Source of the DNA: Neoroseomonas terrae
GTDB lineage: Bacteria; Pseudomonadota; Alphaproteobacteria; Acetobacterales; Acetobacteraceae
Reading direction: 5' to 3'
NCBI RefSeq assembly: GCF_018129025.1
Contig: NZ_JAAEDI010000025.1
Span: 25,969 to 89,968 of the forward strand
Length of the DNA stretch: 64,000 nucleotides
Part shown: in pieces, positions 24,626 through 32,834 of the stretch
Layout: each line of letters opens with the position of its first letter
Position numbering within the stretch: the first letter of the stretch is position 1
The notes under the pieces: model-generated
The model's input: only the letters and a program-made list of their open reading frames with translations
What the model was told of the DNA's origin: nothing
The model's database searches: none
Program-made: the position numbers and the translations under genes

Positions 24626-26353
24626 ATGACCCGCAAGCGCCCCGAGGATCTGCGCAGCCATCGCTGGTTCGGCGTGGACGACCTTCGCGCCTTCGGCCAT
24701 CGCTCCCGCATGTTGCAAGCGGGCTATGGCGAGGATGATTTCCGCGGCAAGCCGGTGATCGGCATCATCAACACCTGGTCGGAAATGAGCCCCTGCCATT
24801 TCCACTTCCGCACGCGCGCCGAGGAAGTGAAGCGCGGCGTGTGGCAGGCCGGCGGCTTCCCGGTGGAACTGCCCGCGCATCCGGTGACCGAGCAGTACCA
24901 GAAGCCGACCTCCATGCTGTACCGCAACATGCTGGCGATGGAGACGGAGGAACTCGCGCGGTCACATCCCTGCGACGGTCTCGTGCTGCTGGGTGGCTGC
25001 GACAAGACGCCGCCGGGGCTGATGATGGGGGCGATCAGCAGCGGCCTGCCGAGCATCTTCGTGCCTGCTGGCCCGATGCTGCGCGGCAATTGGCGGGGCA
25101 AGACGCTGGGCTCCGGTTCCGACGTGTGGAAGTACCACGCGGAGCTGCGCGCGGGGAACATCACCCAGGAACAGTGGAAGGACATGGAAGGCGGCATCGC
25201 CCGGTCCTTCGGCACCTGCATGACCGCGGGCACTGCCGCGACGATGATGCTGGCGGTGGAAGCGCTCGGCTTCACGCTGCCCGGCGCATCCTCGATCCCG
25301 GCGAGCGATTCGGCGCATCCGCGCATGGCGACCGATGCCGGCAAGCGCATCGTCGAGATGGTTTGGGAGGATCTGACGCCGCAGGCCATCATCACCGAGG
25401 CCAGCGTGGACAATGCCGTGACGACGACAATGGCCTTCGGCGGATCGACCAACGCCATCCCGCATCTGATCGCGATGGCGCGGCGGGCGGGGGTGATGCT
25501 GGACCTCGAACGCTTCGACCGGCTGTCGGCACGCGTGCCGCTGATCGCGAATCTCCGCCCAAATGCCGGCGACAAGCTGATGGAGGATTTCTTCTACGCG
25601 GGCGGCGCGCGCGCCTTCATGAAGCGCATCGCGGAATATCTCGATCTCTCTGCACGCACCGTCACCGGTAGGACGATCGGCGAGAACATCGCCAGCGCCG
25701 AGGTGTTCGACGACAGCGTCATCCTGCCGCTCGACAAGCCGTTGCAGGCGGAAGGCGGGCTCGCGGTGCTGAAGGGTTCGCTGGCGCCGAACGGCGCGGT
25801 CATCAAGACCAGCGCCGCGGAGCCGCGGCTGTTGCAGCACACCGGCCCCGCCGTCGTGTTCGAGGATTACGCCGACCTCAAGAAGCGGCTGGACGACCCC
25901 GATCTCGACGTCACCGCGGATTCGATCCTGGTGCTGAAGCAGGCCGGGCCGCAGGGCGGGCCCGGCATGCCCGAATGGGGCATGCTGCCGCTGCCGCAGA
26001 AGCTGCTGAAGCAGGGCGTGCGCGACATGGTGCGACTGTCCGATGCGCGCATGTCCGGCACCTCCTATGGCACCTGCGTGCTGCATGTCGCACCGGAAAG
26101 CCATGTCGGCGGGCCGTTGGCCTTCGTGAAGGATGGCGACCTGATTCGGCTGGATGTCGCGAACCGGCGGCTCGACCTGCTGGTGGACGAGGCGGAGATG
26201 GAGAAGCGCCGCGCCGCCTGGACGCCACCGCCGCGGCGCTACACGCGCGGGTGGACATCGCTGTACCTCGACAGCGTGACCCAGGCTGACGAGGGCTGCG
26301 ACATGCGGTTCCTGGAAGGCACGATGCCGACGCCGGAACCGGACATCTATTGA
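24626..26353 (+). CDS. IlvD/Edd family sugar-acid dehydratase
   Basis: The 575-residue protein carries two conserved cysteines of the [2Fe-2S] or [4Fe-4S] cluster in HPCDGLVLLGGCDKT and SFGTCMTAGTA. Other family blocks are FGGSTNAIPHLI and SDARMSGTSYGTCVLHV. Within the family its start (RKRPEDLRSHRWFG) and length resemble arabonate/xylonate/galactonate-type dehydratases more than dihydroxy-acid dehydratase, so it should dehydrate an aldonic or aldaric acid to a 2-keto-3-deoxy acid. ATG 24626 follows an AGGAGGA site. It diverges from the GntR gene across a palindromic operator. Confidence 0.87.
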   Translation: MTRKRPEDLRSHRWFGVDDLRAFGHRSRMLQAGYGEDDFRGKPVIGIINTWSEMSPCHFHFRTRAEEVKRGVWQAGGFPVELPAHPVTEQYQKPTSMLYRNMLAMETEELARSHPCDGLVLLGGCDKTPPGLMMGAISSGLPSIFVPAGPMLRGNWRGKTLGSGSDVWKYHAELRAGNITQEQWKDMEGGIARSFGTCMTAGTAATMMLAVEALGFTLPGASSIPASDSAHPRMATDAGKRIVEMVWEDLTPQAIITEASVDNAVTTTMAFGGSTNAIPHLIAMARRAGVMLDLERFDRLSARVPLIANLRPNAGDKLMEDFFYAGGARAFMKRIAEYLDLSARTVTGRTIGENIASAEVFDDSVILPLDKPLQAEGGLAVLKGSLAPNGAVIKTSAAEPRLLQHTGPAVVFEDYADLKKRLDDPDLDVTADSILVLKQAGPQGGPGMPEWGMLPLPQKLLKQGVRDMVRLSDARMSGTSYGTCVLHVAPESHVGGPLAFVKDGDLIRLDVANRRLDLLVDEAEMEKRRAAWTPPPRRYTRGWTSLYLDSVTQADEGCDMRFLEGTMPTPEPDIY

Positions 26354-26366
26354 TCAGCCGCAGGCG

Positions 26367-26406
26367 GCGCTGCCGGCCCCGGTGCCGAGCATCGGGCCGG
26401 CAGCGC
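26367..26406 (+). terminator. Strong hairpin after the dehydratase gene
   Basis: GCGCTGCCGGCCC (26367-26379) and GGGCCGGCAGCGC (26394-26406) form a perfect 13-base stem around a 14-base loop, starting 14 bases after the stop codon. There is no clear T tract, so it may end transcription weakly or protect the mRNA 3' end. The remaining 128 bases before the next gene hold nothing else I recognise. Confidence 0.5.
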
Positions 26407-26534
26407 AGAGCGCGCGCAGAGCGCGATCACGCTCGGACCGACTGCCGTTCCCGGCGTGATGGCAAGCAGACCGGACGGGCCACGCTTGCCGTCCGGGTGC
26501 TGGAAAAGGGCTGAATAACCGGCCGCGATCGGCG

Positions 26535-27092
26535 TCAGTGTCGCGCCAGCATCTCGTTCGCCGCCTCGAAGCGCTGGATCACCTTGGCCGAATCATAGGG
26601 GCCTTCCTCCAGCGTCTCCGGGTCCCACTCGCTGCGATGAGCGGCGAAGAAATCACCGCCATAGACGTGCAGCGCACCGGTCAGGCGCGGGATCGGGTTC
26701 GTCACCGAATGGATGATGTCCTTGCCGAGCACCGTGCAATCGCCGGTGCCGATGGCCTTGGCGCCGGCCGCCTCGATGCGGTGGCCGCTGCCCTCTGCGA
26801 TGCGGCGCCAGAAGATGTTGTCCTCGCGGCCGCCATAGATGCCGATGCAGGCCCACATGTGATGGTCGTGCGGCTGCAGCGTCATCATCGGGCCCCAGAC
26901 CAGGTTCAGGATGGTCAGGTTCTCCGACCGGTAGATCGGCGTCAGCCCGGCGCGCGTCGGCTCGCCGAGGGCGCGCGTCACGCCCGCGTGGTCGGACACC
27001 GCGCGGGCGACGATCTCCCGCACCGATTTGTGGCTGCTGTCCTGCGCGATCGCGCCGCGGCAATCGGCGATGAAGCGGTCGAGGTCGAACAT
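26535..27092 (-). CDS. Cupin-fold protein related to cysteine dioxygenase
   Basis: The 185-residue protein has a cupin metal site in PHDHHMWACIGIYGG, with a later His in the HSVTNPI block and HVYGGDFF. These resemble the thiol dioxygenase family, which uses mononuclear iron to oxidise cysteine or a related thiol. The substrate is uncertain, and it may be a metal enzyme of another specificity. ATG 27092 gives MFDLDRFIADCRGAI. It diverges from the amidase gene across a 167-base gap that should contain both promoters. Confidence 0.7.
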   Translation of the reverse strand: MFDLDRFIADCRGAIAQDSSHKSVREIVARAVSDHAGVTRALGEPTRAGLTPIYRSENLTILNLVWGPMMTLQPHDHHMWACIGIYGGREDNIFWRRIAEGSGHRIEAAGAKAIGTGDCTVLGKDIIHSVTNPIPRLTGALHVYGGDFFAAHRSEWDPETLEEGPYDSAKVIQRFEAANEMLARH

Positions 27093-27259
27093 CGGGAGCC
27101 TCCCAGGTGGCGGGATACTGCAATCCCTGCGTGGAGCCTGCGCGAGAATATGTACCTCTGCAAGCCTGACTGCACGCCAAATTCTCGCGCTCACCCATGC
27201 CCTTGTCGATCTCCGGGAGCAGCGGAACAATGCGGCGCTGAACAAGGAGCCGCGCCCGC

Positions 27260-28606
27260 ATGAAGACCATCGCCGAGGCCGCTGCCGCGCTCGCGGCCGG
27301 CCGCACAACCGCCGCGGCGCTCACGGATGCCGCGCTCGCGCGGATCGCGGCGCCGGAAGGCGAGGGCGCGCGGACCTTCATCACGGTCCATGCCGACAGC
27401 GCGCGTGCCTCGGCGGCAGCGATGGATGCGCTGCGCGCGGCGGGGCGTGCGCCGTCGGCCTATGCCGGCATCCCGATCAGCATCAAGGACCTGTACGACG
27501 AGGCAGGCATGACGACGCGCTCAGGCTCCGTCGCGCTGAAGGGAGCACCTGCGGCGAAGGCCACGGCGCCCACGGTGCAGCGGCTGATCCGCGCGGGTTT
27601 CGTCATCCTCGGCCGGACCAACATGGTGGAGTTCGCGTTTTCGGGCCTCGGCGTGAACCCGCATTACGGCACGCCGAAAAGTCCGTGGGATCGCGGGGCC
27701 GGTCGGCTGCCGGGCGGATCGTCCTCTGGCGCCGGTGTCGCGGTGGCCGATGGCATGGGCTTCGCCGCGCTTGGCACCGATACCGGCGGTTCCTGCCGCA
27801 TCCCGGCCGCGCTGTGCGGCGTGGTGGGGTGGAAGCCGACGGCGAAGCGCGTGCCGATCAGGGGCATCCTGCCGCTTGCGACCTCGCTCGATTCCGCCGG
27901 GCCGCTGGCGCGCAGCGTCGGCGACTGCGCGGTGGTGGACGCGATCATGGCCGGCGCCGAGGACGCGGTGCCGCCGCGGGCGCTGCCGATGAAAGGGCTT
28001 CGGCTGGGCCTGCCGCGCGGCACCTTCCTGACTGACAGCATGGACGGCACCGTCGCCGCGGTGTTCGGGCGGACCCTCACGCGCCTATCGGCCGCCGGGG
28101 CGCAGGTGATCGAATTCGACCTGCCCGAGCTCGAGCAGATCGCCGCCGTCAACGGGGCAGGGGGCTTCGCCGCGAGCGAAGCCTGGGCTTGGCACCACAG
28201 CCTGATCGCCGAGAAGGCCGAGGCCTACGACCCGCGCATCCTGAAGCGCATCCGCCGTGGAGAACGGATGTCGGCGGCAGACTACGTGGAACTGGTCGAG
28301 GCCCGTGCTCGCATCATCGCTGCCATCGCCCCTCGCACGGCCTGCTTCGATGCGGTGATCGGCCCGACCTGCCCGATCGTGCCCCCGCGCCTGGCCGAGG
28401 TGGAGGCGGAGCCGGAATACAACCGCATCAACATGCTGCTGTTGCGCAACACGGCCGTCGGCAACTTCCTCGACCGCTGCTCGATCAGCATCCCCTGCCA
28501 CGCGGAAGGCGAGGCGCCGGTCGGGCTGATGCTGACCGGCGAGCATATGGGCGATGCCCGGCTGTTCCAGGTGGCGACGGCGGTGGAGGCCGCGCTCGCG
28601 GCGTGA
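27260..28606 (+). CDS. Amidase signature family hydrolase
   Basis: The 448-residue enzyme has the Ser-Ser-Lys machinery of the family: catalytic Lys in IPISIKDLYDE, the serine-rich GGSSSGAGVAVADG, and TDTGGSCRIPAA with the nucleophile Ser. It should hydrolyse an amide of a small carboxylic acid or an allophanate-like substrate. It lacks GatB neighbours, so a role in transamidation is unlikely. An AAGGAG site lies about ten bases upstream. The stop overlaps the GTG start of the next cupin gene by four bases. Confidence 0.87.
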   Translation: MKTIAEAAAALAAGRTTAAALTDAALARIAAPEGEGARTFITVHADSARASAAAMDALRAAGRAPSAYAGIPISIKDLYDEAGMTTRSGSVALKGAPAAKATAPTVQRLIRAGFVILGRTNMVEFAFSGLGVNPHYGTPKSPWDRGAGRLPGGSSSGAGVAVADGMGFAALGTDTGGSCRIPAALCGVVGWKPTAKRVPIRGILPLATSLDSAGPLARSVGDCAVVDAIMAGAEDAVPPRALPMKGLRLGLPRGTFLTDSMDGTVAAVFGRTLTRLSAAGAQVIEFDLPELEQIAAVNGAGGFAASEAWAWHHSLIAEKAEAYDPRILKRIRRGERMSAADYVELVEARARIIAAIAPRTACFDAVIGPTCPIVPPRLAEVEAEPEYNRINMLLLRNTAVGNFLDRCSISIPCHAEGEAPVGLMLTGEHMGDARLFQVATAVEAALAA

Positions 28607-28929
28607 CGGTGCCGCGCTTCGGCAACCTGCGCGACGGCCCGGCGCCCCAGGCGCCGGGGGCCGAGACGTTCACGGAACTGCTGCATGCCGGCGGTGCGCG
28701 GGTGGAACGCATCGCCTCCCGCGCTGTGCGCGACGGGGCGTGGTACGAGCAGCCTTGGCCGGAATTCGTGCTGCTCGTCGCCGGCGCGGGGCGGCTCGCC
28801 TTCGCCGATGGGACGGAACAGGCGCTGGGCCCGGGCGATTGGGCGCATCTGCCGGCCGGCTGCCGCCACCGCGTCGCCTGGACCGATCCGGGCGCGGAGA
28901 CGATCTGGCTGGCCGTCCACCTGCCCTGA
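28603..28929 (+). CDS. Small cupin-domain protein
   Basis: The 108-residue protein is a single beta-barrel cupin: EFVLLVAGAGRLAFADG, ALGPGDWAHLPAGCRHRVAW, ending in IWLAVHLP. Metal-ligand histidines are few (H in GCRHRV), so metal binding is uncertain. The start is GTG 28603, which overlaps the amidase stop as GTGA, so the two should be translated together. It may sense, bind or process the amidase product. No specific function is recognised. Confidence 0.72.
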   Translation: MTVPRFGNLRDGPAPQAPGAETFTELLHAGGARVERIASRAVRDGAWYEQPWPEFVLLVAGAGRLAFADGTEQALGPGDWAHLPAGCRHRVAWTDPGAETIWLAVHLP

Positions 28930-28935
28930 TGCCGT

Positions 28936-29832
28936 TCAGTCGCCCGGCAGCTTGATCCCGGTCATCGCCTGCCAGACGCGGATGACGAAGCCGTCGTCCT
29001 TGCCACCCTGGCCGATCGCGCGCGCTGCGGTGAAGAGCTGCTGCGCCTGGCTTGCGAGCGGTACCGGGAAATCAAGCCCGCGCGCCATGTCGGCCACCAG
29101 GCCGAGATCCTTCACGAAGATGTCCACCGCGCTGCGCGGCGCGTCGTCCCCGTCCAGCACGCGGGCCATGCGGTTCTCGAACATCCAGGAATTGCCGGCG
29201 GCGCTCGTCACCACCTCATAGAGCTGGCGCGGATCGGCGCCGGCGCGGATGCCGAGCGCCAACGCCTCGGCCGCCACCGCGATGTGCACGCCGGCGAGGA
29301 GCTGGTGCACCACCTTCACCGTGGCGCCGATGCCGGGTTCCTCGCCGAGGTTCCACACCTTGGCGGCGACCGCGCCAAGCACCGGTTCCGCCGCGGCGAA
29401 GGCGGCTGCGGAGCCGGAAGCCATCACCGTCATCTCCCCCGCGCGCGCCTTCACGGCGCCGCCCGAGACCGGCGCGTCGAGGTAGAGGAACTGGCGTTCC
29501 GCGGCCCTTGCCGCCAGGGCGCGGGCGGCGTCCGGCCCCATGGTGGCGGAGCTGACGATCACCGCGCCCGGGACGAGGCGGTCCAGCGCGCCATCGGCGC
29601 CGAACAGCGCGGTTTCGGTCTGCGCGGCGTTCACCACCAGCACGACCAGCGCCTCCAGGCCCTGGGGCAGCTCGGCGGTGCTGGCGGCGACGGCACCGCC
29701 GGCGGCGGCGAACTCGGCCCGTGCTGCTTCGCGCATGTCACAGCCGGTCACGTCGTGGCCGGCCCGCAGCAGGCTCAGCGCCGCGCCCATGCCCATGCTG
29801 CCCAGACCGATGACGCCGACCCTCATGCCCAT
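28936..29832 (-). CDS. ltnD: L-threonate dehydrogenase-like 3-hydroxyacid dehydrogenase
   Basis: The 298-residue NAD-dependent enzyme opens with VGVIGLGSMGMGAALSLLRAG. It has the family's DAPVSGGAVKA block and the likely catalytic Lys in ATVKVVHQLLAGVHIA. The combination KVWNLGEEPG, AGNSWMFENR and SAVDIFVKDLGLV is characteristic of LtnD, which oxidises L-threonate to 2-oxo-tetronate. The partner genes of the threonate pathway (ltnI, ltnK) are not adjacent, so the assignment rests on sequence alone. It starts 62 bases after the MarR stop on the same strand; ATG 29826 is an alternative start. Confidence 0.78.
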   Translation of the reverse strand: MGMRVGVIGLGSMGMGAALSLLRAGHDVTGCDMREAARAEFAAAGGAVAASTAELPQGLEALVVLVVNAAQTETALFGADGALDRLVPGAVIVSSATMGPDAARALAARAAERQFLYLDAPVSGGAVKARAGEMTVMASGSAAAFAAAEPVLGAVAAKVWNLGEEPGIGATVKVVHQLLAGVHIAVAAEALALGIRAGADPRQLYEVVTSAAGNSWMFENRMARVLDGDDAPRSAVDIFVKDLGLVADMARGLDFPVPLASQAQQLFTAARAIGQGGKDDGFVIRVWQAMTGIKLPGD

Positions 29833-29894
29833 TCCCCCCGCGTGCTGGCCGCAGGCTGGCGGGCCGCCGCCTCGCGGTCAACGCGGGCGACGGA

Positions 29895-30350
29895 TCAGGC
29901 GCGCATCCGCTGCCGCCGCGCTTGCCGCGAGATCAGCGACCGCAGCAGGTCCTTGATCGCGGCGGCATCGGGATGGCGGGCGACGACCTCGGCCTCATGC
30001 GCACGCGCGGCGGAGAGAAGGTCGCCCAGCATCGCCTCACCCTTCGGGGCGAGGTGGACCCTGACGAGGCGCCGGTCCCTGGCATCCTGCAGGCGCGTGA
30101 CGAGCCCCGCACGTTCCATGCGATCCAGCACCTTGGTCATGGTCGGCTGCTGCAGCAGGCAGGCCTCCGCGAGGACCGTGACCGTCTCGGGCCCACCTGA
30201 CAGCGTGGCAAGCACACGCCAGACGGGTACCGACACGCCGCGACTTCGCAGCCTCTCATGGAATTCGGCCGACACGACATGCGACGCGCGCGCGAGGAGG
30301 GAAAGCAGATAATCATCCACGAAGCGAGGCTCTGTCTGCGGTGTTTCCAT
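29895..30350 (-). CDS. MarR family transcriptional regulator
   Basis: The 151-residue protein is a winged-helix MarR regulator: VWRVLATLSGGPETVTVLAEACLLQQPTMTKVLDRMERAGLV for the helix-turn-helix, then RDRRLVRVHLAPKG for the wing. It should bind DNA as a dimer and respond to a small acid or phenolic ligand. The promoter region upstream is AT-rich and contains an inverted repeat at 30462-30475. The threonate-dehydrogenase-like gene downstream is a likely target. Confidence 0.88.
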   Translation of the reverse strand: METPQTEPRFVDDYLLSLLARASHVVSAEFHERLRSRGVSVPVWRVLATLSGGPETVTVLAEACLLQQPTMTKVLDRMERAGLVTRLQDARDRRLVRVHLAPKGEAMLGDLLSAARAHEAEVVARHPDAAAIKDLLRSLISRQARRQRMRA

Positions 30351-30461
30351 GGCCGTTCACCCGAGTCAGGCATGAACTTTGACGGATTCGACCTTAGCCT
30401 GCCGTCAACCCAAATCATACCTTTTTCGAAACATAATGATCTCATGTTCTTTTGTCTGAGA

Positions 30462-30475
30462 CTATATCGTTATAG
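30462..30475. promoter_or_regulatory. Inverted repeat in the AT-rich promoter region of the marR gene
   Basis: CTATA-TCGT-TATAG is a perfect palindrome with 5-base arms in the 173-base gap upstream of marR. About 30370-30480 is far richer in A and T than anything else nearby, as expected of a promoter. MarR-type repressors often bind such short AT-rich palindromes close to their own promoters. That this one does so is inferred. Confidence 0.45.
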
Positions 30476-30523
30476 ATGAGAATCGAGCCGCTCGCCTCAA
30501 CCTGCGCATGCGCGCGTGGTGCC

Positions 30524-31465
30524 TCAGCCCCGTGGCAGGCGACCGGCCAGGCGCCGCTGCTCATAGGCGCGTGCATGCAGCAGGGCTGCCTCGTGCGCGT
30601 CCTCGGGCACGCCGGCCCGCCGTGCCGCCTCCAGCAGGAAGCCGAGGATATGTTCGGCCTCCGTCCGACTGCCGGCTTCGATGTCGCGCAGCATGGAGGT
30701 GCCGTAGGCGCTCCCCGCATCGGCGAACAGCGCGCGGTACTCGGCCATGAATTCGTCGCGCATCGGCGCGCCATGGGCGGCCGCGATCGCAGCGTTGCGG
30801 TCCAGCAGCCGGTGCAGGAAGGCGCTGCCGCCACCCCTCACGATCTCACCGACGCTGGCGCGCATCAGCACCGTGCCGATCGCACTGGTGCCAAGATGCA
30901 CGAGCTTCTCCCACATACGCGCGGTGATATCCGGCACCGCGCTGGCGACCACGCCGCGGGCGCGGGCAAAGGCTGCCGCGATCGCCGCCACCCGGTCGCT
31001 CATCCTGCCGTCGCGCTCGCCGAAGGTGATCCAGCGCCAGTCATTGAGTTGCCGCACCGTGCCGTCGGCCGCGAGCGTCGCCTGGATCTTCGCGAGACCG
31101 CCAAGCACATGCGCCGCGCCGAAGGCCTCCGCCAGCCGATCCACATGCGACAGGCCGTTCAGCACCGGCAGGATGGCCGTGCGTCCATCCACCGCCGGCC
31201 GGATGGCGGCCATGGCGTCGTCCAGGTCATACGCCTTGCACGACAGCAGCACGACATCCCAGCCCGGCCCGACCGCGTCGGCCGCGATGGTCGCGACGGG
31301 CCCGCGCCAGGCGCCGAAGGGGCTCTCGATCGCGAGGCCCTCGCGGGCGAGCGCCGCCCGCCGCGCATCGCGGACCAGGAAGGCGACCTCCGCGGAGCCG
31401 GCTTCCACCAGCCGCCCGCCGAAATAGCCGCCGAGCGCACCCGCGCCGAGCACCAGGACACGCAT
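30524..31465 (-). CDS. Ketopantoate reductase family (ApbA/PanE-like) oxidoreductase
   Basis: The 313-residue protein begins with VLVLGAGALGGYFGGRLVEAG. It has the family's LLSCKAYDLDDAM and the catalytic Lys in RMWEKLVHLGTSAIGT. It should reduce a 2-oxo acid such as ketopantoate with NADPH. The family has many paralogues of other specificity, and no panB or panC gene lies near, so a pantothenate role is not assured. It precedes the marR gene on the same strand. Confidence 0.82.
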   Translation of the reverse strand: MRVLVLGAGALGGYFGGRLVEAGSAEVAFLVRDARRAALAREGLAIESPFGAWRGPVATIAADAVGPGWDVVLLSCKAYDLDDAMAAIRPAVDGRTAILPVLNGLSHVDRLAEAFGAAHVLGGLAKIQATLAADGTVRQLNDWRWITFGERDGRMSDRVAAIAAAFARARGVVASAVPDITARMWEKLVHLGTSAIGTVLMRASVGEIVRGGGSAFLHRLLDRNAAIAAAHGAPMRDEFMAEYRALFADAGSAYGTSMLRDIEAGSRTEAEHILGFLLEAARRAGVPEDAHEAALLHARAYEQRRLAGRLPRG

Positions 31466-31522
31466 GATCGTTCCCCCTTTTCTTGACTTTGTCCGCGCGG
31501 CGAGCCGTCTCGCCGCTCCGGT

Positions 31523-32521
31523 TCAGTTCGCGGCGGCCGCCTGCGGTTGCGGGGGTCGCAGGGTCGTGTCGCGCGGCAGGGCGAGGCCCTGGCCCGGCTG
31601 CGGCGCCGTCCGGGCCGCCGGCGCGGCGCCGGGCTCCTGCGGGAAGCCGCCGGCATTCTGCACCACCGTGCGGACGCCGCCCGCAGCCTCTGTCGCCGCG
31701 GCGAAGGCGACGTCGCCCCAGAAGCGGTTGAGCACGCCCGTCGGTACTTCGTTCAACTGCAGGACGCGGCCGAGATCCTCGCCATCCTGGCGGGAGATGG
31801 TCCAGAGCAGCTCGACGCGCTGGGTTCGCGTGCCCGGCTGGTCGACCACGGCCACCTGGCCGGTCACCGCGAAACGCGCGCCGGTGGCGGTTTCCTGTAC
31901 CTGCAGGCCCTGCGTGGCCAGCGCCTCTCGCAGGCGCGCCGTCAGCGCCTGGTTGCCGTCGCCGGGCGCGCCGCGGACCATCGGCACGTAGATGCGCGGC
32001 GGGCCCTGGGTCTGGAGCGCCGCCGGTGCGTTGCCCTTCCGGGCCGCCTCCGCACGCAGCAACAGGTCGGCGATGCGTGGCGCGGCTTCCCGCGCGACGC
32101 GCCGCAGCACCTCCGGCCGCGCATCCTGCCAGTCCCGCGCCGGGATCCGGGTGCCGAGCGTCGCCCCCTGCTCCCGGCCGTCCGGGTCGGTCAGCACGTA
32201 GCGGGGGATGACGGCATTGCCCTGAAGCGAGGCCTCGATGGTCAGGCGCCAATCGAGCGGCAGGGGTTCGGTCGCGGAGGCAGGCACCTCGGCGGTCAGC
32301 AGCGCGGTCGAGAGCGTCTCGGCGAAGCTGACGGCCTGGGCGCCCGACAGCAGCGCGCCCGAGGGGGCAGGCACCGCCAGGCGGTAAGCCGGCGGAGCCG
32401 CCAGCGCGCCCGCCTGGCCACCCGGATTGCCGCGGAAGGGCTGGGGCAGGTCGCCGCAGGCCGGCAGGGCCAGGGTCAGCGCGAGTGCCGCGCCGCGCAG
32501 GGCGCGGAGAGAAAGGATCAT
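31523..32521 (-). CDS. Putative outer-membrane or periplasmic lipoprotein of unknown function
   Basis: The roughly 332-residue protein starts with a lipoprotein signal peptide (MILSLRALRGAALALTLALP) and a lipobox that places the acylated Cys in PACGDL. The rest has no domain I recognise; it contains repeated proline- and alanine-rich stretches and a QAVSFAETLSTALLTAEVPA region. I chose ATG 32521 over GTG 32533 because it gives a normal signal length. Its partner genes give no clue to its role. Confidence 0.7.
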   Translation of the reverse strand: MILSLRALRGAALALTLALPACGDLPQPFRGNPGGQAGALAAPPAYRLAVPAPSGALLSGAQAVSFAETLSTALLTAEVPASATEPLPLDWRLTIEASLQGNAVIPRYVLTDPDGREQGATLGTRIPARDWQDARPEVLRRVAREAAPRIADLLLRAEAARKGNAPAALQTQGPPRIYVPMVRGAPGDGNQALTARLREALATQGLQVQETATGARFAVTGQVAVVDQPGTRTQRVELLWTISRQDGEDLGRVLQLNEVPTGVLNRFWGDVAFAAATEAAGGVRTVVQNAGGFPQEPGAAPAARTAPQPGQGLALPRDTTLRPPQPQAAAAN

Positions 32522-32617
32522 GAGGCGCGGCACTCCGGTTTGATCGGATCGGGGCAGGCGCTCGCCGGTGCGACGACTTCGGGTCGCCGATGCAAGCCAG
32601 GGGAAGCGCGCGGGGTC

Positions 32618-32743
32618 TCTAGAGCATTTTTCGAACAGACGGCACCGGCCCGCACCCCCAACCCGCCACCCTTCCAGAATACTGACGTTGGGGGGCCGGG
32701 TGGGGGCCGGCGCCGCTCCAGCGTCAGCGAAAAATGCTTCAGA
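32618..32743. repeat. Long imperfect inverted repeat (REP-like)
   Basis: TCT-AGA-GCATTTTTCG at the left and CGAAAAATGC-TTC-AGA at 32729-32743 are inverted copies. Inside them, CCGGCCCGCACCCCCAA is mirrored by a G-rich TTGGGGGGCCGGGTGGGGG segment. The result is a 126-base cruciform-type element in the gap between the lipoprotein and pgeF genes. AGAGCATTTTT-type elements occur as dispersed repeats in other Alphaproteobacteria. It differs from the A-F repeat family in this window. Confidence 0.55.
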
Positions 32744-32810
32744 GCATCGCCGCGCAGGTCGCGAGCATCGTCAGCAGGGTCAACAGGCCGAGCATGTAGA
32801 GATAGGGCAT
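32739..32810 (-). CDS. Possible 23-residue membrane microprotein
   Basis: The frame encodes MPYLYMLGLLTLLTMLATCA and three more residues, almost entirely hydrophobic and long enough to span a membrane once. The stop overlaps the edge of the inverted repeat at 32618-32743. The ribosome site is weak. It lies 24 bases downstream of the pgeF stop on the same strand. A real microprotein is plausible, but a chance frame in a GC-rich spacer cannot be excluded. Confidence 0.3.
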   Translation of the reverse strand: MPYLYMLGLLTLLTMLATCAAML

Positions 32811-32834
32811 GGCATGGGTCCACCAGGGTGGGCG

